Shown: positions 54,164 to 63,090, counted from the stretch's first letter. The stretch is DNA of 64,000 bases from an uncultured Collinsella sp. (GCA_902470065.1 CABRFA010000003.1:30912-94911), one strand, 5' to 3'. Numbers and translations: made by a program. Notes: generated by a model not told the origin, from the sequence alone.

Positions 54164-56404
54164 GTGACAAAGAAGAAGACGAAGAACCAGCCAAAGAAAA
54201 AGCAGGTCAACGCCGAGAACGTTATCGGCCTGCACTCCGAGGTCACCGACCAGCCGATCACGCAGACGCTCGAAGTCAACTACATGCCCTATGCCATGAG
54301 CGTCAACGTCTCGCGTGCGTTCCCCGAGATTGACGGCTTTAAGCCGTCGCACCGCAAGCTGCTCTACACCATGTACAAGATGGGTCTGCTCAAGGGCGAG
54401 CGCCAGAAGAGCGCCAACATCGTGGGCCAGACCATGAAGCTCAACCCGCACGGCGACGCCGCCATCTACGAGACGATGGTGCGCCTGGCGACGGGCAACG
54501 AAGCGCTGCTTGCGCCCTTCGTGGAGTCGAAGGGCAACTTTGGTAAGTACTATTCGGGCGACCTGAGCTACGCTGCCTCGCGTTATACCGAGGCCAAGCT
54601 CTCCCCCATCAGCGCCGAGATCTTCAAGGACATCGACAAGGACCCGGTCGACTTCGTCGACAGCTACGACGGCGCCATGAAGGAGCCACGCCTGCTGCCC
54701 ACCACGTTCCCCAATATCCTCGTCTCAGCCAACAAGGGCATCGGTGTCGCCATGGCGTCCGACATCTGCGGCTTCAACCTCAACGAGGTCTGCACTGCCA
54801 CAATGCACTACCTGCAGGACCCCGACTGCGACCTGCTCGAATACATGCCCATGCCCGACTTCTCGACCGGCGGCGAGATCATCTACCGCCGCGAGGAGAT
54901 GGAAAAGATTATCGAGACCGGCCTTGGCAGCTTCCAGATCCGCTCCCGCTGGCGCTGGATTCCCGAAGAGCGCATCATCGAGGTCTACGAGATTCCCTAC
55001 ACCACTAAGACCGATGTCATCATCGAGCGCATCGTCAAGCTCTCCAAGGAGGGCAAGGTCAAAGAGATCGCCGACATCCGCGACGAGACCGACCTTTCGG
55101 GCCTGCGCATCGCCATCGACCTTAAGCGCGGCGTCGACCCCGACAAGCTCATGGCCAAGCTCTATCGCTTGACCACGCTGCAGGATTCGTTCTCGTGCAA
55201 CTTCAACGTGTTGGTCGATGGTTACCCTCGCGTTATGGGCGTGCGTCAGATCCTGCACGAGTGGGTCAAGTGGCGTATTGAGTCCACGCGTCGCCGCATT
55301 AACTTTGACCTGGGAAAAAAGTCCGAGCGCCTGCACCTGCTGCACGGCCTCGAGGCGATCCTGCTCGACATCGACAAGGCGATCGCCATCATCCGTGGCA
55401 CCAAGCTCGAGGCCGAGGTCGTGCCCAACCTTATGCGCGGCTTCGACATCGACGAGACCCAGGCCGAGTTTGTTGCCGAGCTCAAGCTCCGCAACATCAA
55501 CGAGGAGTACATCCTCAACCGCACCAAGGACATTGCAAAGCTTGAGGGCGAGATTGCCGAGCTTGAGGAGATCCTCTCCAGCGAGGAGAACATCAAGAAG
55601 GTCATCAGCGACGAGCTGGCCGCGGTCAACAAGAAGTACGTGATGCCGCGCCGCACGGGCAGGATCGAGCCCCACGAGGTTATCGAGGTAAGCTTGGAGC
55701 CCGAGGTCGAGGAGTACCCGGTTACCATCATGCTTTCGCGCGATGGCTACCTTAAGAAGATGACGGACCGCGTGCTCAAGAAGGCCACTACGCTCAAGTA
55801 CAAAGACGGCGACAAACCCTTTATCGAGTTTCCGTCCTCCAACACCCACGAGCTGCTGGTCTTTACCAACAAGAGCCAGGTATACAAGTGCAAGGTTGCG
55901 GCGTTTGAGGACACCAAGTCGGCCCAGCTGGGCTCGTATCTGCCCACCGACCTCGAGATGGAACCCGACGAGAGCGTCATCTGGGTCATCGACCCCGAGG
56001 ACTACAAGGCCGACGTGCTGTTCGTCTTTGAGAACGGCCGCGTGGTGCGCGTCGCGCTTTCTGGATACGTCACCAAGACCAACCGCAAGCGCCTCAAGAA
56101 CGCCATCTACGGCGGCAGCAAACTGCTGTATGCACAGGTGCTCAAGGAAGATCGCGACATCGCGCTGGTCTCGAGCGACTATCGCTTGATGAACTTCAAC
56201 ACGTCGCTACTCAAGACCAAGACGACAACCAACACGCAGGGCGTCCAAGCCTTTACGGCCAAGAAGGGCCGCTCGGTCACCACCGTCGGCACAACCGAGG
56301 AGATTCTTGGCGCCGGCGTCTCGGCCGAGAAGTTCACCGCACAGAGCCTGCCTTCTGCCGGTGCCCTCATGAAGGAAAACGACATGCCGAGCCTGTTTGA
56401 CTAG
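54164..56404 (+). CDS. Divergent type IIA topoisomerase, A subunit (ParC/GyrA-like)
   Basis: A 746-residue DNA-cleaving subunit. A lysine-rich N-terminus (KKKTKNQPKKKQ) precedes the winged-helix breakage domain with FKPSHRKLLYTMYKMG, and the catalytic tyrosine is in AASRYTEAKL (about residue 145). A coiled-coil/tower region and a C-terminal beta-pinwheel-like domain follow (about 500-746). No GyrA box (QRRGGKG) is seen, so decatenation rather than supercoiling is more likely. It starts at GTG 54164, 45 bp after the B subunit, and forms an operon with it. Confidence 0.88.
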   Translation: MTKKKTKNQPKKKQVNAENVIGLHSEVTDQPITQTLEVNYMPYAMSVNVSRAFPEIDGFKPSHRKLLYTMYKMGLLKGERQKSANIVGQTMKLNPHGDAAIYETMVRLATGNEALLAPFVESKGNFGKYYSGDLSYAASRYTEAKLSPISAEIFKDIDKDPVDFVDSYDGAMKEPRLLPTTFPNILVSANKGIGVAMASDICGFNLNEVCTATMHYLQDPDCDLLEYMPMPDFSTGGEIIYRREEMEKIIETGLGSFQIRSRWRWIPEERIIEVYEIPYTTKTDVIIERIVKLSKEGKVKEIADIRDETDLSGLRIAIDLKRGVDPDKLMAKLYRLTTLQDSFSCNFNVLVDGYPRVMGVRQILHEWVKWRIESTRRRINFDLGKKSERLHLLHGLEAILLDIDKAIAIIRGTKLEAEVVPNLMRGFDIDETQAEFVAELKLRNINEEYILNRTKDIAKLEGEIAELEEILSSEENIKKVISDELAAVNKKYVMPRRTGRIEPHEVIEVSLEPEVEEYPVTIMLSRDGYLKKMTDRVLKKATTLKYKDGDKPFIEFPSSNTHELLVFTNKSQVYKCKVAAFEDTKSAQLGSYLPTDLEMEPDESVIWVIDPEDYKADVLFVFENGRVVRVALSGYVTKTNRKRLKNAIYGGSKLLYAQVLKEDRDIALVSSDYRLMNFNTSLLKTKTTTNTQGVQAFTAKKGRSVTTVGTTEEILGAGVSAEKFTAQSLPSAGALMKENDMPSLFD

Positions 56405-56441
56405 GTGCCACGGCAACGAGACCGTTAGATACTTCTCAAAG

Positions 56442-56490
56442 CGACGAGGCCCGGAACGCAACGGCACTGCGCCCGGGACTCGTCGTTTTT
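56442..56490 (+). terminator. Terminator of the topoisomerase operon
   Basis: Stem cgacgag-gcccgg / cccgggactcgtcg (56442-56454 and 56472-56485) followed by TTTTT, about 40 bp after the stop codon. Confidence 0.8.
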
Positions 56491-56587
56491 CTTCTCAACT
56501 ATTTTTTAACGCAGATAAATTGATTTCTGCTTATTTTTCTGCGTAAAAAATGTCAGCGTCACTGCTTCGATGCCCTTTGGTCAGCTG

Positions 56588-56644
56588 TTAGCAAAACTTG
56601 CAAAAATTAGCAAAACTTGCAAAAATTAGCAAAACTTGCAAAGG
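56588..56644 (+). promoter_or_regulatory. Three 19-bp tandem iterons upstream of ATPase 3
   Basis: ttagcaaaacttgcaaaaa is repeated at 56588, 56607 and 56626 with an exact 19-bp period. Each copy holds the small inverted repeat GCAA-aac-TTGC, and the last one runs into the AAAGGAG ribosome site 8 bp before the ATG at 56652. It is a likely operator controlling translation and transcription of the ATPase. Confidence 0.75.
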
Positions 56645-56651
56645 AGTCACC

Positions 56652-57746
56652 ATGGAGTACAGCAAGAACCCCTTTACCCCGACGTTCGGAAGCGTCCCTC
56701 CCTTTCTAGCGGGTCGCGAGCATATTCTGCGTGACATCAACCGTGGCTTTATCAACGGCCCGGGAGATCCCAACCTGTCGACCATTTTTACGGGCGCAAG
56801 GGGAACGGGCAAGACGGCGCTTCTCTCGCTCCTTTCAGAAACGGCGCTTGAACACGGTTGGATCGCAGCAAATGTCTCCGCCATGCCAGGCATGCTCGAA
56901 GATATTATCGAGCGAACCAAAGAAGCCGCAGATAGCTACCTCTCACAGCCTCATGCGCGCATAAACGGCGTTCAAATTGGTCCAGTGGGCATCGATTGGA
57001 CATATGCTCAAGAGGTCCAGGGCAACTGGCGCACACGCATGAATGGCATCTTTAAGCAACTCGAAAAACATGACATCGGACTTCTCATTACCATCGATGA
57101 AGTCACCGTCGATCTCGAAGAAATGCTTCAATTTGCCTCTGTTTACCAGCACTTTGTACGCGAAGGTAAAAAAGTTGCCCTACTCATGGCAGGACTGCCC
57201 TACAAAGTATCGGCGTTGCTGCGTAACGATTCCGTCTCGTTCCTCAGGCGTTCCCAATATCATCAGTTAGGACGAATCACTGACGTTGAAATTGCAAACG
57301 CGTTTCGCAAAACCGTTGAGGCCGGAGGACGTTCAATCACACCAGAAGCGCTCGAGAATGCTGTGAAGGCCGTCGACGGATTCCCCTACATGATGCAGCT
57401 CGTCGGATATCGCACTTGGGATGTTTCGGAGAACTCGCCCCAAATCAGTGCATCCGATGTCCAGCAGGGTTCCCTACTCGCACGCATGGAGCTGCGTGAT
57501 CGCATTCTCGAAACGACCTATCGAGAGCTTTCCGATAAAGACATTGAGTTTTTACTCGCGATGCTGCCCGATTCTGGCCCCAGCAGGGTCTCGGAGATAG
57601 CCAAACGCATGGGCGTCGCCAGCAACTACGCAAGCCAATACAAACGCCGCCTTCTCGAGGACGGCGTCATCGGGGAACGTGGGCGTGGTCTCGTTGGCTT
57701 TGACATCCCCGCATTCAGGGAGTTCCTGAGCGAGAAAGTCTCCTAG
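56652..57746 (+). CDS. AAA ATPase with C-terminal winged helix (ATPase 3)
   Basis: A 364-residue P-loop ATPase. Walker A is GARGTGKT (48-55) and Walker B ends in TIDE (149-150). The LMAGLP and SVSFLRRSQ blocks and GFPYMMQLVGYRTWD (about 255) follow, and the C-terminal winged helix is SRVSEIAKRMGVASNYASQYKRRLLEDGV (about 310-338). It is a paralogue of the gene at 2539. The ATG is 8 bp after AAAGGAG, which overlaps the third iteron. The upstream reading back to 56598 is made of repeat sequence and is not coding. Role unknown; self-control via the iterons is an inference. Confidence 0.85.
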   Translation: MEYSKNPFTPTFGSVPPFLAGREHILRDINRGFINGPGDPNLSTIFTGARGTGKTALLSLLSETALEHGWIAANVSAMPGMLEDIIERTKEAADSYLSQPHARINGVQIGPVGIDWTYAQEVQGNWRTRMNGIFKQLEKHDIGLLITIDEVTVDLEEMLQFASVYQHFVREGKKVALLMAGLPYKVSALLRNDSVSFLRRSQYHQLGRITDVEIANAFRKTVEAGGRSITPEALENAVKAVDGFPYMMQLVGYRTWDVSENSPQISASDVQQGSLLARMELRDRILETTYRELSDKDIEFLLAMLPDSGPSRVSEIAKRMGVASNYASQYKRRLLEDGVIGERGRGLVGFDIPAFREFLSEKVS

Positions 57747-57774
57747 CACGCGGAGATTGTCCATAAGGACATCA

Positions 57775-57845
57775 ACGCATGGCAATCAGTAATCCTCTCG
57801 GTAAGGACAGCAAGCATTTCCACCAACACCGATTGCCATGCGTTC
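57775..57845. repeat. Inverted repeat downstream of ATPase 3
   Basis: aacgcatggcaatc (57775-57788) and gattgccatgcgtt (57832-57845) are perfect 14-bp inverted copies separated by 43 bp, between the convergent ATPase and flavoprotein genes. It may act as a terminator for either gene; the loop is long for that. Confidence 0.5.
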
Positions 57846-57854
57846 TTCTTGCCC

Positions 57855-58385
57855 TTAGGCCAACTTGCGAGCGAGCTCTCGCACCTCTTCCAACTTGGGC
57901 GACGATGCCATGCTGTCGCGCTCGGTCATACCGCTGATGGCGACAATGCCCTGGTCCTCCCACTTGCAGTACGCGCAGGTTGACTTGTACATAGCGATCG
58001 CCGCATCATAGACGCCCTCGCTGTGGCTATCGAGCAAAAGGGCCGTCTTGGTGAACGGGAAGCCCGTAGCACCGAAGGCGTACAGGCGGTCGATGGCGGC
58101 CTTCTCCTGCGCGGTGATATCAAACCAGTAGATAGGCGAAGCGAAGACAACCATATCGGCGCCTTTCAGCGACTCGATCACGTCGGCCATGTCATCCTTC
58201 TGCACACAGGTGCCCTCATGGGTAAAGCAGTACTGGCATCCCAGACAACCAGCGATCTTCTTGCTGGCAACGCGAACGACTTCGACTGTATGGCCGGCCT
58301 CGCGCGCGGTCTCGGCAAACGCCTCGACCATGGTGTCGGTATTGGCGCCCTTGCGCGGGCTACCACTCAATACAACGATATTCAT
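57855..58385 (-). CDS. Flavodoxin-like NAD(P)H-dependent oxidoreductase
   Basis: A 176-residue flavoprotein of the FMN_red type. Its FMN phosphate loop is SGSPRKGANTDTM (7-19) and it has a GCLGCQYC cysteine motif (iron-sulfur flavoprotein-like) and the FASPIYWFD flavin-binding segment. It probably reduces a quinone, nitro or azo compound or transfers electrons. The ATG at 58385 is preceded by AAGGAGGGAG. Confidence 0.88.
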   Translation of the reverse strand: MNIVVLSGSPRKGANTDTMVEAFAETAREAGHTVEVVRVASKKIAGCLGCQYCFTHEGTCVQKDDMADVIESLKGADMVVFASPIYWFDITAQEKAAIDRLYAFGATGFPFTKTALLLDSHSEGVYDAAIAMYKSTCAYCKWEDQGIVAISGMTERDSMASSPKLEEVRELARKLA

Positions 58386-58705
58386 AGAAATCTCCCTCCT
58401 TCATGCCGCAGGCGCGCGGCACACATTTCGTTGTAACCAAAACAGATGGAGCTATTCAGTCGTCTGCAGATCGCATCTCTTGTTCGTGCTCTCTAGACAC
58501 AATCTCATTGCCTGATAACTCCTCGGCCACCTTGATTCCCTCTCCGAGAATTGAACAGCAAATCGTTGGCCGCAAAGTGTCGACTGTGGGAAAATTAACT
58601 AGAGCTTTCTCCTGCTCGCGTGAGCGTTCGCGTGTATGATCCTGACCGAATCGGGCAGGCGCAATATAGATCCACGGAAACCGGCCTACGAACAAGGAGC
58701 GCCTT
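58386..58705. other. Intergenic stretch with a possible short coding remnant
   Basis: About 320 bp. On the minus strand, 58456-58630 reads a coding-like helical C-terminus (ILGEGIKVAEELSGNE), but it has no clear start or ribosome site. No other structure is seen apart from a possible -10 (TATGAT at 58635) for the following surface protein gene. Confidence 0.35.
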
Positions 58706-59590
58706 ATGTATGGACAGCATGTTGCACCGCAAACCCATAACAAACGCACTGGTCTGTCTATCCGCAACGTCAGGCTTCATGTAGGCGCCAGAGTCGTCGC
58801 CTTCGGAGTAAGCATTCTTATGGCTGGGCAGCTTTTGCTACCCTGCGCAGCACTGGCGACCGAAATGCCCGAACCCGATGTCGCAGCACCCATTACCCGC
58901 AGCGAAGCCAACACGGACGGCAACTTCACAGCTGCCACCGTTGTCGACCATAACTATGACCTGGAGCTCCCTCCTGCCTTCATGTTGGTCCAGAATGAGG
59001 CGTTTGTATACGATTTCTCCGACAAACCCGAGGACTTCATCTACGGGCTTAACGACACCGTCCTTCTCTTCAAAATCGACACCGATACCGAAAGCCTTAT
59101 AAAAACCGAGAACCCCAAAGAGGCCAGCGTCTCTATTGCCCTGACCATGATCGACAATCACGTTAGAGCAACCGTAGTCTTTACAGGCAGTTACGCCGAC
59201 GACCAAATCCCTTACAGGCTGAACCTCAACAGCTCAGCCCACCTTGGCACACACGTTGACCGTGACTTCGACAGCGGGCAAGGGATTATGCACGAGACGC
59301 GGCACGATTACTACATCCGTTACATCTTCGACAGTGACGTGCACTTGATTGCAACCGATACGAGCGGTTCCAAACCCGAACCGGAAACCAAGCCCGAGCC
59401 CACACCGCAGCCCAAAGCAAAAAAGCCCACGGCAAATCCCGTTTCCACCAAGGCAGTAGCGGCGGTTAAACCAGCCGGGACCACCCTACCCGCGACGGGC
59501 GACAACAGTGCGATGGCATCCGCCCTGAGTGTTGCCGGTGGTGCAGTCGCGGCAGTTGGCATTTCCGCAACAAGGCGTCGCAACCGCTAG
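58706..59590 (+). CDS. LPATG-anchored surface protein
   Basis: A 294-residue exported protein. A long basic N-terminus precedes the signal helix (RVVAFGVSILMAGQLLLPCAALA). A single beta-rich domain follows (about 65-215, DLELPPAFMLVQNEAFVYDF...YYIRYIFDSDVHL), then a Pro/Lys/Glu-rich spacer (PEPETKPEPTPQPKAKKP), LPATGD, a hydrophobic helix and RRRNR. This is a sortase-type wall protein. The ATG at 58706 has CAAGGAG upstream. It stands alone; partner unknown. Confidence 0.85.
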   Translation: MYGQHVAPQTHNKRTGLSIRNVRLHVGARVVAFGVSILMAGQLLLPCAALATEMPEPDVAAPITRSEANTDGNFTAATVVDHNYDLELPPAFMLVQNEAFVYDFSDKPEDFIYGLNDTVLLFKIDTDTESLIKTENPKEASVSIALTMIDNHVRATVVFTGSYADDQIPYRLNLNSSAHLGTHVDRDFDSGQGIMHETRHDYYIRYIFDSDVHLIATDTSGSKPEPETKPEPTPQPKAKKPTANPVSTKAVAAVKPAGTTLPATGDNSAMASALSVAGGAVAAVGISATRRRNR

Positions 59591-60208
59591 CCAGCATTTC
59601 GTACCCCGCAGACAAAGCTCTATCCCCGCTCCGATGAGCTTTACTCACCGAGAAGTTTCTTCCCCACGGAAATGAGTTTCTTTCCAACGGCCGCCTTCAC
59701 GCCATCAACGCCCCGCGAAACCGTCGAAACAGACTGTGCCGAACCGCCATCGAGCTCTACCCCATCGCAAACAGTGTCGACGGCGTCTTCTGGCAACATT
59801 TTTGGTCGCCATAGCTCCGATTCGGCAGGGCCCAGTCTCCGCTCGATCTCGAGCAAGACTTGTAAGGAGTCCACAGTCAAGATCAACTACGGGAATCGTG
59901 ACGGGCCGATACCGCCCGCATGCCCCCCTTCGGAATAGGCACTGAGCAGCTCCTGGGCGTGGGCGAACCCGGGCCCTCGCCTCCAACCGAGCAGGCGGTT
60001 GACCGCGAGATTTCCCTGGACGTTGTGAACGAAGAGCAGATAGGCGACTGCCAGCCCCAGCTCCCGGGTCACCCGTTGAAGGCGAGGAAAAAGGGCACGA
60101 AGAGAGCGAAGAGCGTTCCGTCGGGAAGTCGGAACGCTCTGTTTGCATTTTTGGGATTGTCCCAAACCCTTGCCAGTTCTGTGGCGGATGCCGAAAGCTT
60201 CAGATCGA
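59591..60208. other. Region with a possible degenerate minus-strand gene
   Basis: No intact gene is evident in this 618-bp gap. On the minus strand, 60285-59890 and 59886-59641 are in one frame and separated by a single TAG (59887-59889). Translated, they read LAVNRLLGWRRGPGFAHAQE... and a helical tail ending KKLISVGKKLLGE, with coding-like codon use. It may be a gene remnant. The hairpin at 60110 lies within its start region. Confidence 0.35.
60110..60147 (+). terminator. Hairpin agagcgttccg/cggaacgctct
   Basis: Perfect 11-bp stem (60110-60120 and 60130-60140) with a 9-nt loop followed by GTTTGCATTTTT on the plus strand. No clear plus-strand gene precedes it, which suggests a remnant transcription unit. 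Confidence 0.5.
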
Positions 60209-60685
60209 TTATCTGCGGATTGTATTAATCCATGCCTGAATATCTTTCTCAGAAGTACGGAGCGTGGATTCATCGAACCGCACATCGAGGCCCGGCTTCA
60301 CGATTGCGCCTTTGCAGGCTTCCTCAAAGTCCTTCAGCGCGTGTCCCAGCCAGCCGCCATTGGTGGCAAACGGATACACGGTCTTCCCGGTCAGGTCAGC
60401 CTGCTCCAGGAAACTGCGCATGGCGGGCGCAAAGGTGTACCACCAGACAGGAGAACCCAGGATGATGGTGTCGTAATCTCTCCAGCCAATGTGCAGCGGC
60501 TTCAGTTCAGGGCAATAACCCTCGGCAATCTCACGCTGCCCTTGATTGACGACTTCATCATAATCGCCATCGTAGGGAACAACCGTATCCATACGAGCAA
60601 TATCCCCGCCGATTTCCCTCTGGATCATCTCGGCGATGCGCTTCGTGTTGCCTCCGTAGGAGTAGTACAGAATCAAGGTTTTCAT
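60209..60685 (-). CDS. Flavodoxin
   Basis: A 158-residue flavodoxin. The FMN phosphate loop is YYSYGGNTKRIAEMI (about 7-21) and the isoalloxazine-binding stretches are GSPVWWYTFAPAMRSFLEQ and FATNGGWLGHAL. It carries electrons at low potential. The start is ATG 60685; the 6-codon longer reading is less likely. It is the last gene of the five-gene operon running from 63090 leftward, 14 bp after the aldo/keto reductase. Confidence 0.88.
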   Translation of the reverse strand: MKTLILYYSYGGNTKRIAEMIQREIGGDIARMDTVVPYDGDYDEVVNQGQREIAEGYCPELKPLHIGWRDYDTIILGSPVWWYTFAPAMRSFLEQADLTGKTVYPFATNGGWLGHALKDFEEACKGAIVKPGLDVRFDESTLRTSEKDIQAWINTIRR

Positions 60686-60699
60686 TTCACGCCTTCTCC

Positions 60700-61569
60700 T
60701 CATGCAAGAGGCTTTCCGCTGAACACGGGAAATGCGCTGAATTCACCATAGTTGGCGATGCGCTCCATGTTCTTGAGAGTTTCCATGTCTTCCTCGGAGA
60801 TCGCGAAATCCACGTCTGCGTTGCTTTCCATGTGGGCGGGATCTGCCGTCTTGGGAAGCGCGACGGCTCCAAGCTGAAGGACATAGCGGATGCAGAGCTG
60901 GGCGGCAGATACGCCGTACTTCTCTGCTATCTTAACGATCGCCGGATTCTTCAGCGCCTCGCCGTGGGCGATGGGAGAGTATGCCTCCACCTGAATGCCC
61001 TGTGCTTTGCAGAAGTCCACCAATGCCGAATCGGTGTTGGTGATGTGCAGGAGGATCTGATTGACCATGGGCATCACGCGGCAAGAGCCCAGGAGGTTCT
61101 CGAGGTCATCTTGCAGGAAGTTGGACACACCGATTACCTTGACCTTGCCCGCCGCCTGCGCATCCTCCAACGCACGCCAGACCTCCTTGTTCTCCTCGAA
61201 ATAGCGCTTCTCCACACGGAACTCGCTCCACGGCTGGGGAGAGTGGATGATCATCTGGTCGAGGTAGCCGAGCCCCATCCTCTCCAGCGTCTCATCGATG
61301 GACTTCGCCGCATCCTCGTAGGTCTTCAGCTCTGCCGCGATCTTGCTGGCGACGAAAAGCTCTTCCCGGCGAACGCCGCAGGTGCGCACGCCCTCGCCGA
61401 CGCCGCGTTCGTTTCCGTAGGCCTGTGCGGTGTCGATCAGGCGATAGCCCAGCTTTACCGCCTCGCGAACGGCTTCCGCCGCCTCGGCATCGTCGATGAA
61501 CCAGGTGCCCAGTCCCAGCTTGGGAACCTGAACTCCGTTTGCCAACGGGTAGGTTTCATTCAAGATCAT
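60700..61569 (-). CDS. Aldo/keto reductase
   Basis: A 289-residue NADPH-dependent reductase of the AKR TIM-barrel type. It has LGLGTWFIDDAEA, the catalytic Tyr in DTAQAYGNERGVGEG, Lys in VASKIAAEL, His in IHSPQP and an NADPH site around VNQILLHI and PKTA. It reduces aldehydes and ketones; the substrate is unknown. The start at ATG 61569 follows GGAG, which lies within the end of the upstream gene, so the two are translationally linked. Confidence 0.92.
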   Translation of the reverse strand: MILNETYPLANGVQVPKLGLGTWFIDDAEAAEAVREAVKLGYRLIDTAQAYGNERGVGEGVRTCGVRREELFVASKIAAELKTYEDAAKSIDETLERMGLGYLDQMIIHSPQPWSEFRVEKRYFEENKEVWRALEDAQAAGKVKVIGVSNFLQDDLENLLGSCRVMPMVNQILLHITNTDSALVDFCKAQGIQVEAYSPIAHGEALKNPAIVKIAEKYGVSAAQLCIRYVLQLGAVALPKTADPAHMESNADVDFAISEEDMETLKNMERIANYGEFSAFPVFSGKPLA

Positions 61570-61573
61570 CGTT

Positions 61574-61900
61574 CTACTCCTCGCCCCAGACATCCTTTGC
61601 CATGCGGAAAACCGCCCACGCCTTGGGCCAGCCGCAGTAGAAGGCTGCATGGGTCACGACCTCCGCGATTTCTTCTTTTGTAATACCGTTCTTCTTTGCC
61701 GCCGTCAGGTGATAGCGGAAGCTCTCATCGGTAAGCCCCTGAGCCATCAGCGCGACGACGGTCACGAGGGAGCGGTCGCGGAGGCTGAGCTGCTCCTCTC
61801 GGCTCCAGACCTCTCCGAAGAGCACGTCATCGTTCAGTTCCGCGAATTTCGGGGCGAATTCGCCCAGGGCATCTCTGCCTGCCGTCTGCTTGACTGCCAT
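61574..61900 (-). CDS. Carboxymuconolactone decarboxylase family protein
   Basis: A 108-residue AhpD-like helical protein. It has the CMD pattern ELNDDVLFGEVWSREEQLSLRDRSLVTVVAL, followed by FRYHLTAAKKNGITKEEIAEVVTHAAFYCGWPKAW. The AhpD CxxC is absent (only one Cys, near the end), so peroxidase cycling by a dithiol is unlikely. The start is ATG 61900 behind GGAGGA; the reading from 61936 is longer than needed. Confidence 0.88.
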   Translation of the reverse strand: MAVKQTAGRDALGEFAPKFAELNDDVLFGEVWSREEQLSLRDRSLVTVVALMAQGLTDESFRYHLTAAKKNGITKEEIAEVVTHAAFYCGWPKAWAVFRMAKDVWGEE

Positions 61901-61913
61901 GTCTCGTTCCTCC

Positions 61914-62345
61914 CTACAGCCTTGCGTACTCTTCATGGGATACCGGCTCGCACCACTCGTTCTCGCAATTCTCGCCGGGAACCTCCACGGCGATATGGCT
62001 GAACCAGCTGTCCTTCTTCGCTCCGTGCCAGTGCTTGACGTTGGCGGGGATCATCACGACGGAGCCCTCGTGCAGGCTGACGGCGGCCTTGCCTTCCTCC
62101 TGGTACCAGCCCTCGCCAGCCGTACAGAGTAGGAGCTGACCGCCCCCTTTGTCCGCGTGGTGGATATGCCAGTTGTTGCGGCATCCCGGCTCGAAGGTCA
62201 CGTTGGCGGCGAACAGGCCGCCTTCCGGATCGGTCAGCGGATTCAGGAACGAATCGCCGGTGAAATACTGGGCATAGGCGGTGTTCGCCGTTCCCGTGCC
62301 GAATGCGTTGACCTTCTCGAACTGCTCTTTTCGTTCATACCTCAT
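61914..62345 (-). CDS. Cupin domain protein
   Basis: A 143-residue single cupin. The metal-binding motif 1 is NWHIHHADKGGGQLLLCTAGEGWYQEEG (His pair and Glu) and motif 2 is IPANVKHWHGA. It is often found with CMD and aldo/keto reductase genes. It may bind a metal and act on a small aromatic or act as an isomerase. The ATG at 62345 has GGAGG upstream. It precedes the CMD gene. Confidence 0.88.
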   Translation of the reverse strand: MRYERKEQFEKVNAFGTGTANTAYAQYFTGDSFLNPLTDPEGGLFAANVTFEPGCRNNWHIHHADKGGGQLLLCTAGEGWYQEEGKAAVSLHEGSVVMIPANVKHWHGAKKDSWFSHIAVEVPGENCENEWCEPVSHEEYARL

Positions 62346-62367
62346 AATTAAAACCTCCTGCTAAGAA

Positions 62368-63090
62368 TCATCGATTCACGCCATAGCGCAGCCAGACCGC
62401 CCCGCCGTCCATGGCCTTCGTCTCTTTCAGCGTGAAGCCAAGGGCCTTGCTCTCCGAAATGCCTTCTGCGGCTCGGAAAACCGGCGGCGTATCCGGGCTC
62501 CCGTCTGCTGCCGCCGCCAACACGATGCTGATCTCATCGCACATCCCCGCTTGCAGGAACGACCAGTTCAGCACGCCGCCACCGCCCAGCATCAGGGTCT
62601 CGATGTTGAATTCTTCTTTCAGCTTGGAAAGGGCCAGACCGTGATCCAGCTCCGTTTCTCCCGCGATGATGTACGAGATTCCCAGCTTTCTCAAAAATGC
62701 CCTGTAGGCGTTGCCGACCTGTTCTGTCAGCACCTCGACGACATGGGCGGTGGTATCCACATAGCGCAGGGTGCTGCTTTTCCACCCCAGCTTGCCGTGG
62801 GGGTCCACGGAGACATAGAACATTCCGAAGTCCGGTTGCGCGATGAAATCACCTGCCGGAACGGCCGGCGCATCTTCGTCCAGATCCGGCTTCCTGTAGA
62901 AGGTGAAGTTGTCGTCCGTTGTCACCCTGCCGGACAGCCAGCCCTGGTGATGGTAAAAGGGCTCTTTCCCGAAGGCGATGTCGTAGAACGCATCGCCCGC
63001 CGCTCTGCCCTGCGGCGTTCCCATGTAACCGCCCATGATCTTTCCGTCCAAAGCGCACATCATGTGGCAGAAAACATACGGCCTGTTCAC
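62368..63090 (-). CDS. RibD C-terminal/dihydrofolate reductase-like protein
   Basis: A 240-residue DHFR/RibD_C-fold reductase. It opens with CHMMCALDGKIMGG and has an NADPH-binding segment in the middle (ISYIIAGETELDHGLA, then LMLGGGGVLNWSFL), typical of the RibD family. Family members reduce pterin- or flavin-like or unknown substrates. It starts at GTG 63090 behind GGAGG. It is the first gene of the MerR-controlled cluster. Confidence 0.85.
   Translation of the reverse strand: MNRPYVFCHMMCALDGKIMGGYMGTPQGRAAGDAFYDIAFGKEPFYHHQGWLSGRVTTDDNFTFYRKPDLDEDAPAVPAGDFIAQPDFGMFYVSVDPHGKLGWKSSTLRYVDTTAHVVEVLTEQVGNAYRAFLRKLGISYIIAGETELDHGLALSKLKEEFNIETLMLGGGGVLNWSFLQAGMCDEISIVLAAAADGSPDTPPVFRAAEGISESKALGFTLKETKAMDGGAVWLRYGVNR

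Noticed and set aside
59705..60148. 147-residue minus ORF beside the 60-kb gap
   Set aside because: It is in another frame from the possible remnant, is rich in Arg/Pro runs typical of shadow frames and has no ribosome site.
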